From the NCBI GenBank assembly GCA_002345965.1, contig DDTF01000054.1, positions 11,102 to 75,101 on the forward strand: DNA of 64,000 nucleotides, read 5' to 3'. Source of the DNA: Flammeovirgaceae bacterium UBA2371. Its GTDB lineage: Bacteria > Bacteroidota > Bacteroidia > Cytophagales > Cyclobacteriaceae. Below the pieces are notes generated by a model. It did not search any database. It had not been told where the DNA came from and was given only the letters and a program-made list of their open reading frames with translations. Shown one piece after another: positions 45,116 to 54,242 of the stretch (position 1 is the stretch's first letter; every line of letters begins with the position of its first letter). Both the position numbers and the translations under genes were made by a program.

Positions 45116-46363
45116 ATGGCTTGGGATATTCTCATTACCAATATTAAAGGTCTCGTCCAGGTGCGGGATAGTACGCCCAATGTGCTGTCTGGAGGGGCAA
45201 TGGCAGAACTACCGATTTTAGAAAACGCTTTTCTGGCTATACAGAATGGAGTAATTGTTGACTACGGGAGTATGCAATCATTATCTTCTACCACTTCCAA
45301 CGAGGTGGTTGATGCCAGTAACCGATTTGTTCTGCCCTCTTTTGTCGATTCACATACTCATTTGGTATTTGCTGCCAGCAGAGAGGAGGAGTTTGTAATG
45401 AAAATTAAAGGTGCCAGTTATGCTGAAATTGCAGCCAGGGGTGGTGGGATTTTGAATTCGGCACAAAAACTTCAAGGCATCTCTGAAGATGAGCTTTTTG
45501 AACGATCATTGAAAAGAGCCATAGAAATTATTAAAACTGGCACCGGAGCAGTAGAGATAAAGAGTGGCTACGGATTGACGGTTAATGATGAATTGAAGAT
45601 GTTGAGAGTGGCAAGACGATTGGGTGAGCAGACTCCTCTAAAAGTAAAAACTACTTTTCTGGGAGCGCATGCTGTACCTAAATCCCATACAAAGTCAGAT
45701 TACATTCAGTTGATCATGCAGGAAATGATACCTGCTGTAGCAGAGGAGAAGCTGGCTGATTACATAGATGTATTTTGTGAAGAGGGATTTTTTAATCCTG
45801 ATGAAACTGAGATGATAGCCGAAGAAGGTAAAAAATTTGGTATGAGACCTCGAATTCATGCCAATCAACTGCATCGATCAGGGGGTGTACAGGTAGGGGT
45901 GAAAGTAAACGCGATTAGTGTTGATCACCTTGAAAATATTGGAAGGGAGGAAATTGAAATTCTTCAGAACAGTCAGACTATTCCCACCGCACTGCCTGGA
46001 GCTGCTTTTTTCCTAAACTTGCCATTTCCTCCGGCAAGGGATATTATTAATGCGAATCTTCCTTTGGCAATTGCTTCAGATTTCAATCCTGGTAGCGCAC
46101 CGTCTGGCAACATGTCGTTGATGATTGCATTGGCTTGTATAAAAATGCGACTTACCCCGGAAGAGGCTTTCAATGCAACTACCGTCAATACAGCAGCGGC
46201 CATGGAAATATTGAATACGCATGGGAGCATTACAAAAGGAAAAGTAGCTAACATTAGCATCACCAAGCCGATGTCCTCATTGGCTTACCTGCCTTATAGC
46301 TTTGGCACTCAATTGATTGATCAGGTAATCCTCAACGGTAAATTTGTACTCAGGGCCGAATAA
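45116..46363 (+). CDS. hutI: Imidazolonepropionase
   Basis: A 415-residue amidohydrolase-superfamily enzyme of the histidine degradation pathway, which opens imidazolone-5-propionate to N-formimino-glutamate. It has the metal-binding FVDSHTHLVFAASREEEF, the HutI-specific EIAARGGGILNSAQKL, GTGAVEIKSGYGLTV, and ASDFNPGSAPSGNMSLMIALACIKM. The other hut genes (hutH, hutU, hutG/F) are not in this window, so the pathway is scattered here. It overlaps the convergent OsmC gene by 14 bp. Confidence 0.95.
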   Translation: MAWDILITNIKGLVQVRDSTPNVLSGGAMAELPILENAFLAIQNGVIVDYGSMQSLSSTTSNEVVDASNRFVLPSFVDSHTHLVFAASREEEFVMKIKGASYAEIAARGGGILNSAQKLQGISEDELFERSLKRAIEIIKTGTGAVEIKSGYGLTVNDELKMLRVARRLGEQTPLKVKTTFLGAHAVPKSHTKSDYIQLIMQEMIPAVAEEKLADYIDVFCEEGFFNPDETEMIAEEGKKFGMRPRIHANQLHRSGGVQVGVKVNAISVDHLENIGREEIEILQNSQTIPTALPGAAFFLNLPFPPARDIINANLPLAIASDFNPGSAPSGNMSLMIALACIKMRLTPEEAFNATTVNTAAAMEILNTHGSITKGKVANISITKPMSSLAYLPYSFGTQLIDQVILNGKFVLRAE

Positions 46364-46754
46364 TTTCAACCGACAGGGTAATTTCAGGCTTAATAGTAGC
46401 TCCTACAGAGCAATACTTTTCTAAGGAAAGCTTAGCCACTTTATAAAGTTCTTCTTCGTTAACATCTGGTGATGTGACTTTGTAGTGACAGTGCATTTTT
46501 GTAAACGCCCTGGGATGGTCTTCTTTACGGGTGCCTTCAGTTTCAGTAATGAATTCAATAATGGTTTTTCTTCTTTTTTTAAGCATAAGTGTAATATCCA
46601 CGGCACCACACGCACCTATTGCAGACAGTAGTAGCTCAACGGGTGACTGATTTTTTTTGAGCTCTGGATTCCGCATGTCTATTAGCACCTCCTGACCTTT
46701 TTCGTTACTGGATACATATAGTTCATCTTCAATCATTCGTGTTACACTTTTCAT
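46350..46754 (-). CDS. OsmC/Ohr family protein
   Basis: A 134-residue protein of the OsmC fold, a small thiol-dependent peroxidase-like family. It has LLSAIGACGAVDITLML with the family cysteine, and a C-terminal EKYCSVGATIKPEITLSVE with a second Cys at the expected position. It probably reduces organic hydroperoxides with a dithiol co-substrate, in the cytoplasm. It is convergent with hutI (14-bp overlap) and divergent from apt. Confidence 0.9.
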   Translation of the reverse strand: MKSVTRMIEDELYVSSNEKGQEVLIDMRNPELKKNQSPVELLLSAIGACGAVDITLMLKKRRKTIIEFITETEGTRKEDHPRAFTKMHCHYKVTSPDVNEEELYKVAKLSLEKYCSVGATIKPEITLSVEIIRP

Positions 46755-46798
46755 TTGCTGTATCGTTTATTCCGCCTGAATTTAATTATAATTGCTAC

Positions 46799-47329
46799 AT
46801 GCAGCCAGATAGCATCCAATCTTTTATCCGTGATGTTCATGACTTCCCAAAGCCAGGCATAATTTTCAAAGACATTACACCTTTGTTGGAGAATCCGAAG
46901 ATGGTAGATAGGGTGCTCCAGGAGCTCGCTGCCCCTTATAGAAAGGAGAGAATAGATGCTATTGCTGCGATTGAATCGCGGGGGTTTCTGTTTGGATTTT
47001 TATTGGCCAAAGAGCTGGGTGTACCCTTCATTCCTGTTCGTAAGGAAGGAAAGCTTCCCTACAAGAAAATCAGGCAGGAATATTCGCTGGAGTATGGTAC
47101 CGCTGCTATGGAAATGCATGAAGATGCTGTTCAAAAGGGATGGAGAATTGTTATACATGATGATTTGCTGGCCACAGGGGGAACAGCCAATGCGGCTGGC
47201 CAGCTGATTCAAAAATTGGGAGGAGAGGTGACCGGATTTTCATTTATTATTAATCTTGATTTTTTGGGTGGTTTTCATCTTTTGAGTAAAGCCTACAATT
47301 GTGGCACCCATTACTTAATTAGGTATTGA
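46799..47329 (+). CDS. apt: Adenine phosphoribosyltransferase
   Basis: A 176-residue purine salvage enzyme (adenine plus PRPP to AMP). I start it at ATG 46799 (MQPDSIQSFIRDVHDFPKPGI), which gives the standard length; a longer frame from 46739 adds 20 residues that match nothing. Motifs include FPKPGIIFKDITPLL, AIESRGFLFG, RKEGKLPYK and the PRPP loop VIHDDLLATGGTANAA. It is cytoplasmic. Confidence 0.96.
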   Translation: MQPDSIQSFIRDVHDFPKPGIIFKDITPLLENPKMVDRVLQELAAPYRKERIDAIAAIESRGFLFGFLLAKELGVPFIPVRKEGKLPYKKIRQEYSLEYGTAAMEMHEDAVQKGWRIVIHDDLLATGGTANAAGQLIQKLGGEVTGFSFIINLDFLGGFHLLSKAYNCGTHYLIRY

Positions 47330-47354
47330 AACTGTAACTTTTGGGTTAATTTTG
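47326..47354 (+). promoter_or_regulatory. Promoter of the Lon-N-domain protein gene
   Basis: TTG (47326-47328) with an 18-bp spacer and TAATTTTG (47347-47354), a perfect -7. It overlaps the apt stop codon. The GTG start is 13 bp further on. Confidence 0.6.
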
Positions 47355-47366
47355 TGTTAAAGTGAT

Positions 47367-47954
47367 GTGATTGATTTGATAAGAATACCGATTTTTCCGT
47401 TGGCAATATTTCCACTTCCTGGTGAAATGGTGCCATTACACATATTTGAACCACGCTACAGGCAATTGTTGGAGGATGCTGAGAAACGCGATATCGCCTT
47501 CGGTATCTTTTTCAATCATACAAGCAATACCAAAAAGTTTGGCTCGCTGGTAAAATTGGAAAGTATTATTAAACGCTACCCAGGTGGAGAAGCTGATATA
47601 ATTGTAAAATGTGTCGACATTTTTACCATGGAATCTCTCCAGAGAACCTATAAAGATAAGCTATATCCAGGGGGAGATGTAACTATATGTACTGCAGACC
47701 TGCAAAAGCCTGTAAGTAAAGCTATGTACAAAGAGTTTGAATCTTATTTGAAACAACTCCAGATTAATCGAACCTCAGAGGTTATTTCAGTTTTTCATAT
47801 CGCCAATGAACTTAGTCTGGATAATCAGGATAGATTAAAATTCATAGAATCTGAGACTGAAAAACAAGAAGCTTTTCTGTTATCAAGAATTCGCTACCAA
47901 TCCCGTCTAATGCTCGAAGCAGAGAAATCAAAGGATCTTTTCCATCTGAACTAA
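47367..47954 (+). CDS. Lon N-terminal (LAN) substrate-binding domain protein
   Basis: A 195-residue protein starting at GTG (MIDLIRIPIFPL). It matches the isolated Lon protease N-domain: PLPGEMVPLHIFEPRYRQLLEDA and FGIFFNHT, then LVKLESIIKRYPGGEADIIVKC. There is no ATPase or protease part. Such proteins may present substrates or act independently; their role is unknown. A clear promoter lies just upstream. Confidence 0.88.
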   Translation: MIDLIRIPIFPLAIFPLPGEMVPLHIFEPRYRQLLEDAEKRDIAFGIFFNHTSNTKKFGSLVKLESIIKRYPGGEADIIVKCVDIFTMESLQRTYKDKLYPGGDVTICTADLQKPVSKAMYKEFESYLKQLQINRTSEVISVFHIANELSLDNQDRLKFIESETEKQEAFLLSRIRYQSRLMLEAEKSKDLFHLN

Positions 47955-48111
47955 ACAGGTAAAGATTATTCTTGGTCTATTTTATTGAAATTTGAATAAG
48001 GTAATCGTCTTTTTTGAGATAATCGAAAAATCACGCGTTCGTGGAGGTTGTGCTTTTGACTTCCACAGTCTTTAGATTTAGGTTGGTCAAGTCCCTGTTT
48101 AAAACGATCTT

Positions 48112-49074
48112 TTACTTTTTCTTTTCTTTATCCTTAAAATATTTTCTGAAAAGAAAATGCTGTTGCAGTGCCTCCATGTCTTCATTGAATTTTCCAGTAC
48201 CTAAATTGAGATTATGTAAGGTTTGTCGGAGGTCTTTGACCATGGCAGTATCTTTCATGAGCGTAGGTATTACACCTTGCCCCCCGGACAAATCAGCAGT
48301 TATACTATTAAGACTATCGATAGATGTTTGAATCTTTTGAGAAGCTTCTGATAAACTGTTAAGGGTAGATTGAATTTGTATTTGCGTAAGCGTGTCATTG
48401 ATCATCCATCCTGCAAGTCCTCTCCCTTGATTAACTTCTCTTGAAATTTGTTTGATTTCAGATAAGATTTCATTGGTTCTTTCAGTTGCTACCCTCAAAT
48501 TTCGCGTAGTAAGATAGACCTGCTGTCTTAGGCTGGTATCGTTAAGCAGATAGGCTACAGTGCCTTTTCCTCCTTTTATCTCCTGAACAATTTCTAATAG
48601 ATCGGACGTGAGCAATGCTGCATTTTCATTGGTAGTAGTGAGCGTCTTTAATATATCATCTGTTTTTATCCTGCTGTAGGTTTGAAGTAGATCACCGTCA
48701 CTCACCATTGAAGATTCTCCTTTGCCAGGACTTATGTTGATCAGCATATTCCCCATTAGGCCGTCAGTACCGATAGTGGCAATGGCATTTTTTTTGATAT
48801 GTGATCTTACATCTTCCCGTATGCGCATGGTAACTTCAATGGTAGAATCATTTTGAATTTCCACAGAGAGAACGGACCCGACATTAATACCAGAAAGTCT
48901 TACGTTATTACCTGCCTGCAATCCATTTACATTTCCAAATTTTACTTTTAGGTTGAACGTATTGCTAAATATGTCTTTTTTTTGTCCAATCAGATAAACA
49001 GTTATTACGAGTATGACTGCACTAAAGATGACAAAAAAGCCAAGCTGTAATGATCTTTTTCCTGATGTTTCCAT
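48112..49074 (-). CDS. mlaD: MlaD-family lipid transport protein
   Basis: A 320-residue inner-membrane anchored periplasmic protein. There is one N-terminal TM helix (about residues 12-30, FFVIFSAVILVITVYLIG). The MCE domain (~38-115) has VNGLQAGNNVRLSGINVGSVLSVEI. A long helical C-terminal extension follows (to ~300), and the end is very basic (KYFKDKEKKK). MCE hexamers form a lipid channel above the MlaEF transporter. It is third in the mlaEFD operon, 6 bp after mlaF; no mlaB or mlaC is present. Confidence 0.9.
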   Translation of the reverse strand: METSGKRSLQLGFFVIFSAVILVITVYLIGQKKDIFSNTFNLKVKFGNVNGLQAGNNVRLSGINVGSVLSVEIQNDSTIEVTMRIREDVRSHIKKNAIATIGTDGLMGNMLINISPGKGESSMVSDGDLLQTYSRIKTDDILKTLTTTNENAALLTSDLLEIVQEIKGGKGTVAYLLNDTSLRQQVYLTTRNLRVATERTNEILSEIKQISREVNQGRGLAGWMINDTLTQIQIQSTLNSLSEASQKIQTSIDSLNSITADLSGGQGVIPTLMKDTAMVKDLRQTLHNLNLGTGKFNEDMEALQQHFLFRKYFKDKEKKK

Positions 49075-49080
49075 GTGTAT

Positions 49081-49836
49081 CTATTTCTTAAAAAATTCTT
49101 GTACGATTGTATCGTTCGATTGATCTAACTCATCATAGCTGCCTTCAATGTAGTTTTTCCCTTCAGAAAGTATAACAATGCGATTGGTAGTGATTTTAGC
49201 ACAAACCAAATCATGGGTAATGATCAATGCCGCAGCTTTATATTTTGACTGAACTTCGTTAATTAAATAACTTATTTCTCTTCCAGTTATAGGATCAAGC
49301 CCGCCTGTTGGTTCGTCATATAAGATAATTTTTGGTTGAAGAATTAGAGTACGTGCCAATGCAACTCTTTTCTTCATGCCTCCAGATAGTTCGGAAGGCA
49401 TAAGATGGAGTGTATGCAGCAAACCGACTGAATCCAGTGCTTCTTCAACACGCTTGCTCATGCTGGTTCCTCCATTCATTTTTTCGTGATGCCTTCGGAG
49501 CGGAAACTCGAGGTTCTCTTTTACAGACATGGAGTCGTATAGGGCTGCACCTTGAAAAAGGAACCCAACATCCCTTCTGATGGCATCTAATTCTTTTTGA
49601 GACAAGTCTGGTACTGATTGACCAAGAACATTCATTTGGCCTCTATCAATCTTTATCAACCCAATAATGCACTTGATTAAAACTGATTTACCTGACCCTG
49701 ACTTGCCAAGTACCGCAACATTTTCTCCTTCGTTTAGAATAAAATCAAAACCCCTTAGCACATGGTTGTTCCCAAAGGATTTATACAAATCTTTTATTTC
49801 TATAACTGGTTGCGCTATGTTTCCTTTCTCAGGCAT
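49081..49836 (-). CDS. mlaF: Lipid-transport ABC ATPase (MlaF-like)
   Basis: A 251-residue ABC ATPase. Walker A is LGKSGSGKSVLI (~residues 40-50), the Q-loop is in GFLFQGAALYDSMSVKENLEFPLR, the signature LSGGMKKRVALAR, Walker B IILYDEPTGGLD and the H-loop THDLVCAK. MKKR in the signature and the ENLEFPLR region are typical of MlaF. It powers phospholipid movement between the inner and outer membranes with MlaE and MlaD. Its ATG overlaps the mlaE stop (TGATG). Confidence 0.94.
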   Translation of the reverse strand: MPEKGNIAQPVIEIKDLYKSFGNNHVLRGFDFILNEGENVAVLGKSGSGKSVLIKCIIGLIKIDRGQMNVLGQSVPDLSQKELDAIRRDVGFLFQGAALYDSMSVKENLEFPLRRHHEKMNGGTSMSKRVEEALDSVGLLHTLHLMPSELSGGMKKRVALARTLILQPKIILYDEPTGGLDPITGREISYLINEVQSKYKAAALIITHDLVCAKITTNRIVILSEGKNYIEGSYDELDQSNDTIVQEFFKK

Positions 49837-50600
49837 CAGAGGTCATAAAAAATATCAGTAACAAGTACAGCAATGAAATCAAGGATAAAAACCAGCATAC
49901 TACTTATAACCACAGCTTCATTGGCCGTTCTTCCTACTCCTTCGGTTCCTTTGCTGGAAGTGAATCCCTTGTAACAACCTACGATGGCAATGGCAAATCC
50001 GAAAAAGAAGGATTTAATTATTGAAGGGATTAAATCCCCATAATTGAGATATTCAAAAACTTTGTTAAAGTAGAGTTGTAGCGTTACACCACCTTTTAGA
50101 TATTCGACTAAGGCAGATCCCCCTAATGAAATGACATCAGCCAAAACTACAAGAACGGGAAGCATCAAGGTGGCTGCAGTTACACGCGTAATCACCAAAT
50201 ATTTAAATGGATTGGTGCCAGACACTTCCATTGCATCTATCTGTTCGGTCACTTTCATGGAAGCAAGTTCAGCACTGATGCCTGAGCCTACTTTTCCAGC
50301 GCATATGAGTGCAGTTATTACAGGACCGATCTCTCTTACTATAGCGATTCCAACCATGGAAGGCATCCACGATTCTGCTCCAAATTCAACAAGGGTAGGT
50401 CTGGTTTGAAGTGTGAGTACAATACCCATGATAAATCCCGTTGACCCTACAAGGGCAATGGATTTATTTCCAATGAGAAAACATTGTTTCAGTAATTCCT
50501 GAAACTCATAGGGTGGGAAAAGGACTTCACGAAAGTACCTTATGGAGAACTCGGTAATTTCTCCTGTTGTTACAAAAAACTTCTTGATCCCTTTCAGCAT
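49836..50600 (-). CDS. mlaE: Lipid-transport ABC permease (MlaE-like)
   Basis: About 254 residues with five to six TM helices. Motifs are GSTGFIMGIVLTLQTRPTLVEFGAESWMPSMVGIAIVREIGPVITALICAGKVGSGISAELASMKVTEQIDAMEVSGTNPF in separate segments: the REIGPVITALI and EQIDAM boxes are diagnostic of MlaE. I start at ATG 50600 (MLKGIKKFFVTTGE) because the longer frame to 50660 begins inside a perfect 12-bp hairpin downstream of icmF. It is first in the mlaEFD operon. Confidence 0.92.
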   Translation of the reverse strand: MLKGIKKFFVTTGEITEFSIRYFREVLFPPYEFQELLKQCFLIGNKSIALVGSTGFIMGIVLTLQTRPTLVEFGAESWMPSMVGIAIVREIGPVITALICAGKVGSGISAELASMKVTEQIDAMEVSGTNPFKYLVITRVTAATLMLPVLVVLADVISLGGSALVEYLKGGVTLQLYFNKVFEYLNYGDLIPSIIKSFFFGFAIAIVGCYKGFTSSKGTEGVGRTANEAVVISSMLVFILDFIAVLVTDIFYDL

Positions 50601-50649
50601 AACTAGTTTGTAACCAGCAAGGTACCTTGGAATGGACAGGCAAATAATG

Positions 50650-50679
50650 ACAGAGGTCATGGTTTTTCATGACCTCTGT
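50650..50679 (-). terminator. Perfect 12-bp inverted repeat between icmF and mlaE
   Basis: ACAGAGGTCATG (50650-50661) and CATGACCTCTGT (50668-50679) flank a 6-nt loop. It starts 8 bp after the icmF stop codon (minus-strand direction). Only a weak T-rich tract (TCATTATTTG) follows on the minus strand, so termination efficiency is uncertain. It could equally be an operator or processing site. Confidence 0.6.
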
Positions 50680-50686
50680 AAGCTAA

Positions 50687-53600
50687 TTACATATTACGCC
50701 TGTATTGACCGCCCACTTCAAACAATGCATTGGTAATTTGACCCAGAGAGCAAACTTTTGTTGCATCCATCAAAGCTTCGAAAATATTATTGTTGTGGAT
50801 GGCTGCCTGCTGTATGATCTCAATCTGTTCTGCGGCCTTTTCTCCTTGGAACTTATGAAGGTTTTTCAGCATGCTAATCTGATACTCTTTTTCTTCTGTT
50901 GTGGCACGAATCACTTCCTGAGGAATGATGGTAGGTGAACCCTTTGAGCTGAGGAAGGTATTTACGCCAATAATCGGATATTCTCCAGTATGTTTCAGGG
51001 TCTCGTAATAAAGACTCTCTTCCTGGATTTTGCCACGCTGATACATTGTTTCCATTGAACCTAGTACACCACCTCTTTCTGTGATACGATCGAATTCCAT
51101 TAGCACCGCTTCTTCAACGAGATCAGTTAGCTCTTCAATGATAAAAGAACCTTGAAGTGGATTTTCATTTTTAGCCAATCCAAGTTCCTTATTAATAATA
51201 AGCTGAATGGCCATGGCCCTGCGAACTGATTCTTCGGTAGGCGTGGTGATAGCCTCATCATAAGCATTAGTGTGAAGCGAATTACAGTTGTCGTAAATGG
51301 CATACAAAGCTTGCAGCGTGGTGCGGATGTCATTGAAGTCAATTTCCTGCGCATGCAAAGAACGACCAGAGGTTTGAATATGGTATTTCAACATCTGACT
51401 ACGGGCATTAGCTCCGTACTTGTTTTTCATCGCTTTGGCCCATAGCCTTCTGGCTACCCTTCCAATTACTGCGTATTCGGGATCAACGCCATTGGAGAAA
51501 AAGAAAGATAGATTGGGAGCAAAGGCATTGATGTCCATTCCTCTGCTGAGATAATATTCTACATAAGTAAATCCATTGGCCAGCGTGAATGCCAGTTGAG
51601 TAATTGGATTGGCACCAGCTTCTGCAATGTGGTAGCCAGAAATGGAAACACTATAAAAATTACGGACATTCTTTTCTATAAAATATTGCTGTACGTCTCC
51701 CATGAGGCGAAGGGCAAACTCCGTTGAAAAAATGCAGGTGTTCTGCGCCTGATCTTCTTTAAGGATGTCAGCTTGAACAGTGCCGCGCACTTGCGACAAG
51801 GTTTCGGTTTTTATCTTTTCATAGATATCTTTTGGGAGCACCTGATCACCAGTGACCCCAAGCAGCATCAAACCTAGTCCATCATTTCCTTTTGGAAGTG
51901 GTCCTTGGTAAGAGGGTCGTTCAACTCCTTTATAAATTGCTTCAATTTTTTTGTTGACTTCTTTCTCCAACCCATTCTGCTTGATGTACACCTCACATTG
52001 TTGATCAATGGCGGCATTCATGAAATAACCCAAAAGCATGGGAGCGGGTCCATTGATGGTCATGGAAACAGAAGTACGCGGGTCTGCCAGATTAAATCCA
52101 CTGTATAATTTTTTTGCATCATCAAGACAGCAAATGGCTACGCCTGAGTTACCAATCTTGCCATAAATGTCTGGTCGGTAGTCGGGATCGTTGCCATATA
52201 GTGTAACAGAGTCAAATGCAGTTGACAATCGTTTGGCTGGTGTAGACAAGCTCACATAGTGGAATCTCCGGTTGGTACGTTCAGGTCCGCCTTCTCCTGC
52301 AAACATACGAGTAGGGTCCTCGCCTTCTCTTTTAAAGGGATAGATACCTGATGTATAGGGAAATTCTCCTGGAACATTTTCAGTCAATGACCATTTCAAC
52401 AAATCACCCCAGGCTTGGTACCTCGGTAGTGATACTTTAGGAACCTGTGTGTGAGAAAGCGACTCGGTGTGTGTTTGAATGGCAATCTCTTTGTCTCTTA
52501 CTTTAAATTTGAAAAGAGGTTCCTTGTATTTTTTCTCTTTTTCGGACCATTGATCCAATAGTTGTTTGTTGCGAGGGTCAAAGCTGAGATGAATTTTTTC
52601 ATATTGCTCTTGAAGTCCTTTGACGATCCGGTCTTTGTCCTCAATGGCACTATCCTTCATCGCATCAATGGATTTTTGGATGGCATATAACTTTTGTGCT
52701 ACCTCTGCTTGTTCATTAACCCATTGATTATAATTTCTGTTATTTTCAGATATCTCGCTCAGGTATCTTGTTCTATTGGGAGGAATCACAAACACCTTTT
52801 CAGACATTTCACGGGTAATTTTGAAAGTCGATTTAAGGTTTGTTCCGGTTTTTGTGGCTACCGTGTCAATCAAATGCTTATACAACTGATTAGTTCCAGG
52901 GTCATTAAATTGGGATGCAATTGTACCAAAGACAGGCATGGTGTCGGGTTTCTGATCCCATAAATTATGATTGCGTTGATATTGTTTCTTTACATCACGA
53001 AGAGCATCCAGAGCACCGCGCTTATCAAATTTGTTGAGTGCAATTACATCAGCGAAATCCAGCATATCTATTTTTTCCAACTGGGTTGCAGCTCCGTATT
53101 CGGGAGTCATCACATACAATGATGCATCGCTATGATCTAGTATTTCAGTATCGCTTTGGCCAATGCCCGATGTTTCCAAAATGATCAGATCGTAATGGGC
53201 GGCTTTGAGAATGGCAACTGCTTCTTTTACATAAGCAGATAGCGCCAGATTGGCCTGACGGGTAGCCAAAGAGCGCATAAATACGCGAGGATGGTTGATG
53301 GCATTCATCCGAATGCGATCACCAAGCAATGCGCCACCAGTTTTCCTTTTTGAAGGATCTACTGATATAATGCCAATGGTTTTGTCTTTGAAGTCGATAA
53401 GAAATCTTCTGACAATTTCATCTACCATGGAAGACTTACCTGAACCACCGGTTCCGGTAATGCCTAAAACAGGAGTTGTAGCTTTAGCTGCTTTTTTGTG
53501 AATGGTTTCAAAAACAGCTTTGTGATTGTCGAAATAATTTTCTGCTGCTGAAATTAATCGCGCAATGGCAACTGGATTTTTCTTTTCCAGTTGATCTACT

Positions 53601-54121
53601 TCATTCGTCAAAGTATCACCTAATGGATAATCACTCTGCTGTACCAGGTCATTGATCATGCCTTGCAAGCCCATGGCACGACCATCATCGGGAGAGTAGA
53701 TCCTGGTGATGCCATAATCCATCAACTCTTTTATTTCCTCTGGAAGAATGACACCTCCGCCTCCACCAAATATTTTAATATGGGATGCTCCCTTTTCTTT
53801 GAGCAAATCATACATGTATTTGAAATATTCGTTGTGCCCACCCTGATAGCTGGTCATAGCTATGCCTTGCGCATCCTCTTGAATGGCAGTATTAACAACT
53901 TCCTCAACACTCCTGTCGTGGCCAAGGTGAATTACTTCACAGCCTGTTGCCTGTATGATCCTGCGCATGATGTTGATGGCTGCATCGTGGCCGTCAAATA
54001 GACTGGCTGCAGTGACCATGCGCACTTTATTTTTTGGTTTATAAGGATCAGGTGCTTTATGCCCTGACATATTACTGTGTGTTGCTGTTTTCTTCTCTGA
54101 TGTAGCAGTTTCCGTCTTCAT
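50687..54121 (-). CDS. icmF: Fused isobutyryl-CoA mutase (IcmF)
   Basis: A 1144-residue B12-dependent fusion enzyme. The N-terminal cobalamin-binding domain (~35-170) has [16 protein letters not shown] with the cobalt His at 45. The MeaB-like chaperone GTPase (~215-430) has P-loop [13 protein letters not shown] at 220-232 and [14 protein letters not shown]. The mutase TIM barrel (~570-1144) has [14 protein letters not shown] and [19 protein letters not shown]. It interconverts isobutyryl-CoA and n-butyryl-CoA (and pivalyl/isovaleryl-CoA in some) using adenosylcobalamin. The single-chain domain order matches IcmF, not MCM. A TATTTTTG -7 element and an adjacent palindrome precede it. Confidence 0.95.
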   Translation of the reverse strand: MKTETATSEKKTATHSNMSGHKAPDPYKPKNKVRMVTAASLFDGHDAAINIMRRIIQATGCEVIHLGHDRSVEEVVNTAIQEDAQGIAMTSYQGGHNEYFKYMYDLLKEKGASHIKIFGGGGGVILPEEIKELMDYGITRIYSPDDGRAMGLQGMINDLVQQSDYPLGDTLTNEVDQLEKKNPVAIARLISAAENYFDNHKAVFETIHKKAAKATTPVLGITGTGGSGKSSMVDEIVRRFLIDFKDKTIGIISVDPSKRKTGGALLGDRIRMNAINHPRVFMRSLATRQANLALSAYVKEAVAILKAAHYDLIILETSGIGQSDTEILDHSDASLYVMTPEYGAATQLEKIDMLDFADVIALNKFDKRGALDALRDVKKQYQRNHNLWDQKPDTMPVFGTIASQFNDPGTNQLYKHLIDTVATKTGTNLKSTFKITREMSEKVFVIPPNRTRYLSEISENNRNYNQWVNEQAEVAQKLYAIQKSIDAMKDSAIEDKDRIVKGLQEQYEKIHLSFDPRNKQLLDQWSEKEKKYKEPLFKFKVRDKEIAIQTHTESLSHTQVPKVSLPRYQAWGDLLKWSLTENVPGEFPYTSGIYPFKREGEDPTRMFAGEGGPERTNRRFHYVSLSTPAKRLSTAFDSVTLYGNDPDYRPDIYGKIGNSGVAICCLDDAKKLYSGFNLADPRTSVSMTINGPAPMLLGYFMNAAIDQQCEVYIKQNGLEKEVNKKIEAIYKGVERPSYQGPLPKGNDGLGLMLLGVTGDQVLPKDIYEKIKTETLSQVRGTVQADILKEDQAQNTCIFSTEFALRLMGDVQQYFIEKNVRNFYSVSISGYHIAEAGANPITQLAFTLANGFTYVEYYLSRGMDINAFAPNLSFFFSNGVDPEYAVIGRVARRLWAKAMKNKYGANARSQMLKYHIQTSGRSLHAQEIDFNDIRTTLQALYAIYDNCNSLHTNAYDEAITTPTEESVRRAMAIQLIINKELGLAKNENPLQGSFIIEELTDLVEEAVLMEFDRITERGGVLGSMETMYQRGKIQEESLYYETLKHTGEYPIIGVNTFLSSKGSPTIIPQEVIRATTEEKEYQISMLKNLHKFQGEKAAEQIEIIQQAAIHNNNIFEALMDATKVCSLGQITNALFEVGGQYRRNM

Positions 54122-54141
54122 TCCATCTCAATTTTGGACTC

Positions 54142-54149
54142 CAAAAATA
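54142..54149 (-). promoter_or_regulatory. -7 element of icmF
   Basis: On the minus strand TATTTTTG (54149-54142) is a perfect TAnnTTTG, 20 bp before the ATG at 54121. No TTG is found at the expected -33 spacing, suggesting dependence on an activator or a weak basal promoter. Confidence 0.55.
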
Positions 54150-54153
54150 CAGA

Positions 54154-54168
54154 GATATAGGCTATATC
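54154..54168. promoter_or_regulatory. Operator-like palindrome in the icmF promoter
   Basis: GATATAGGCTATATC has 7-bp perfect arms around a single central base. It lies just upstream of the -7 element, in the -7/-33 spacer, where a bound dimeric repressor would block RNA polymerase. Only the palindrome and its position are seen. Confidence 0.45.
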
Positions 54169-54242
54169 CCTAACACCCGATAGGCAGGGTTGTGCACATC
54201 AAAAGCCAATTTCCGAAGAGTTATTGACTGATAATAAGCTGG

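Noticed and set aside
48040..48072. GTGGAGG / CTTCCAC hairpin between the Lon-N-domain gene and mlaD
   Set aside because: A 7-bp stem with a G-U pair, a long loop and no T-run; too weak to call a terminator.
53663..54001. A 112-codon plus-strand open frame
   Set aside because: Shadow of icmF.
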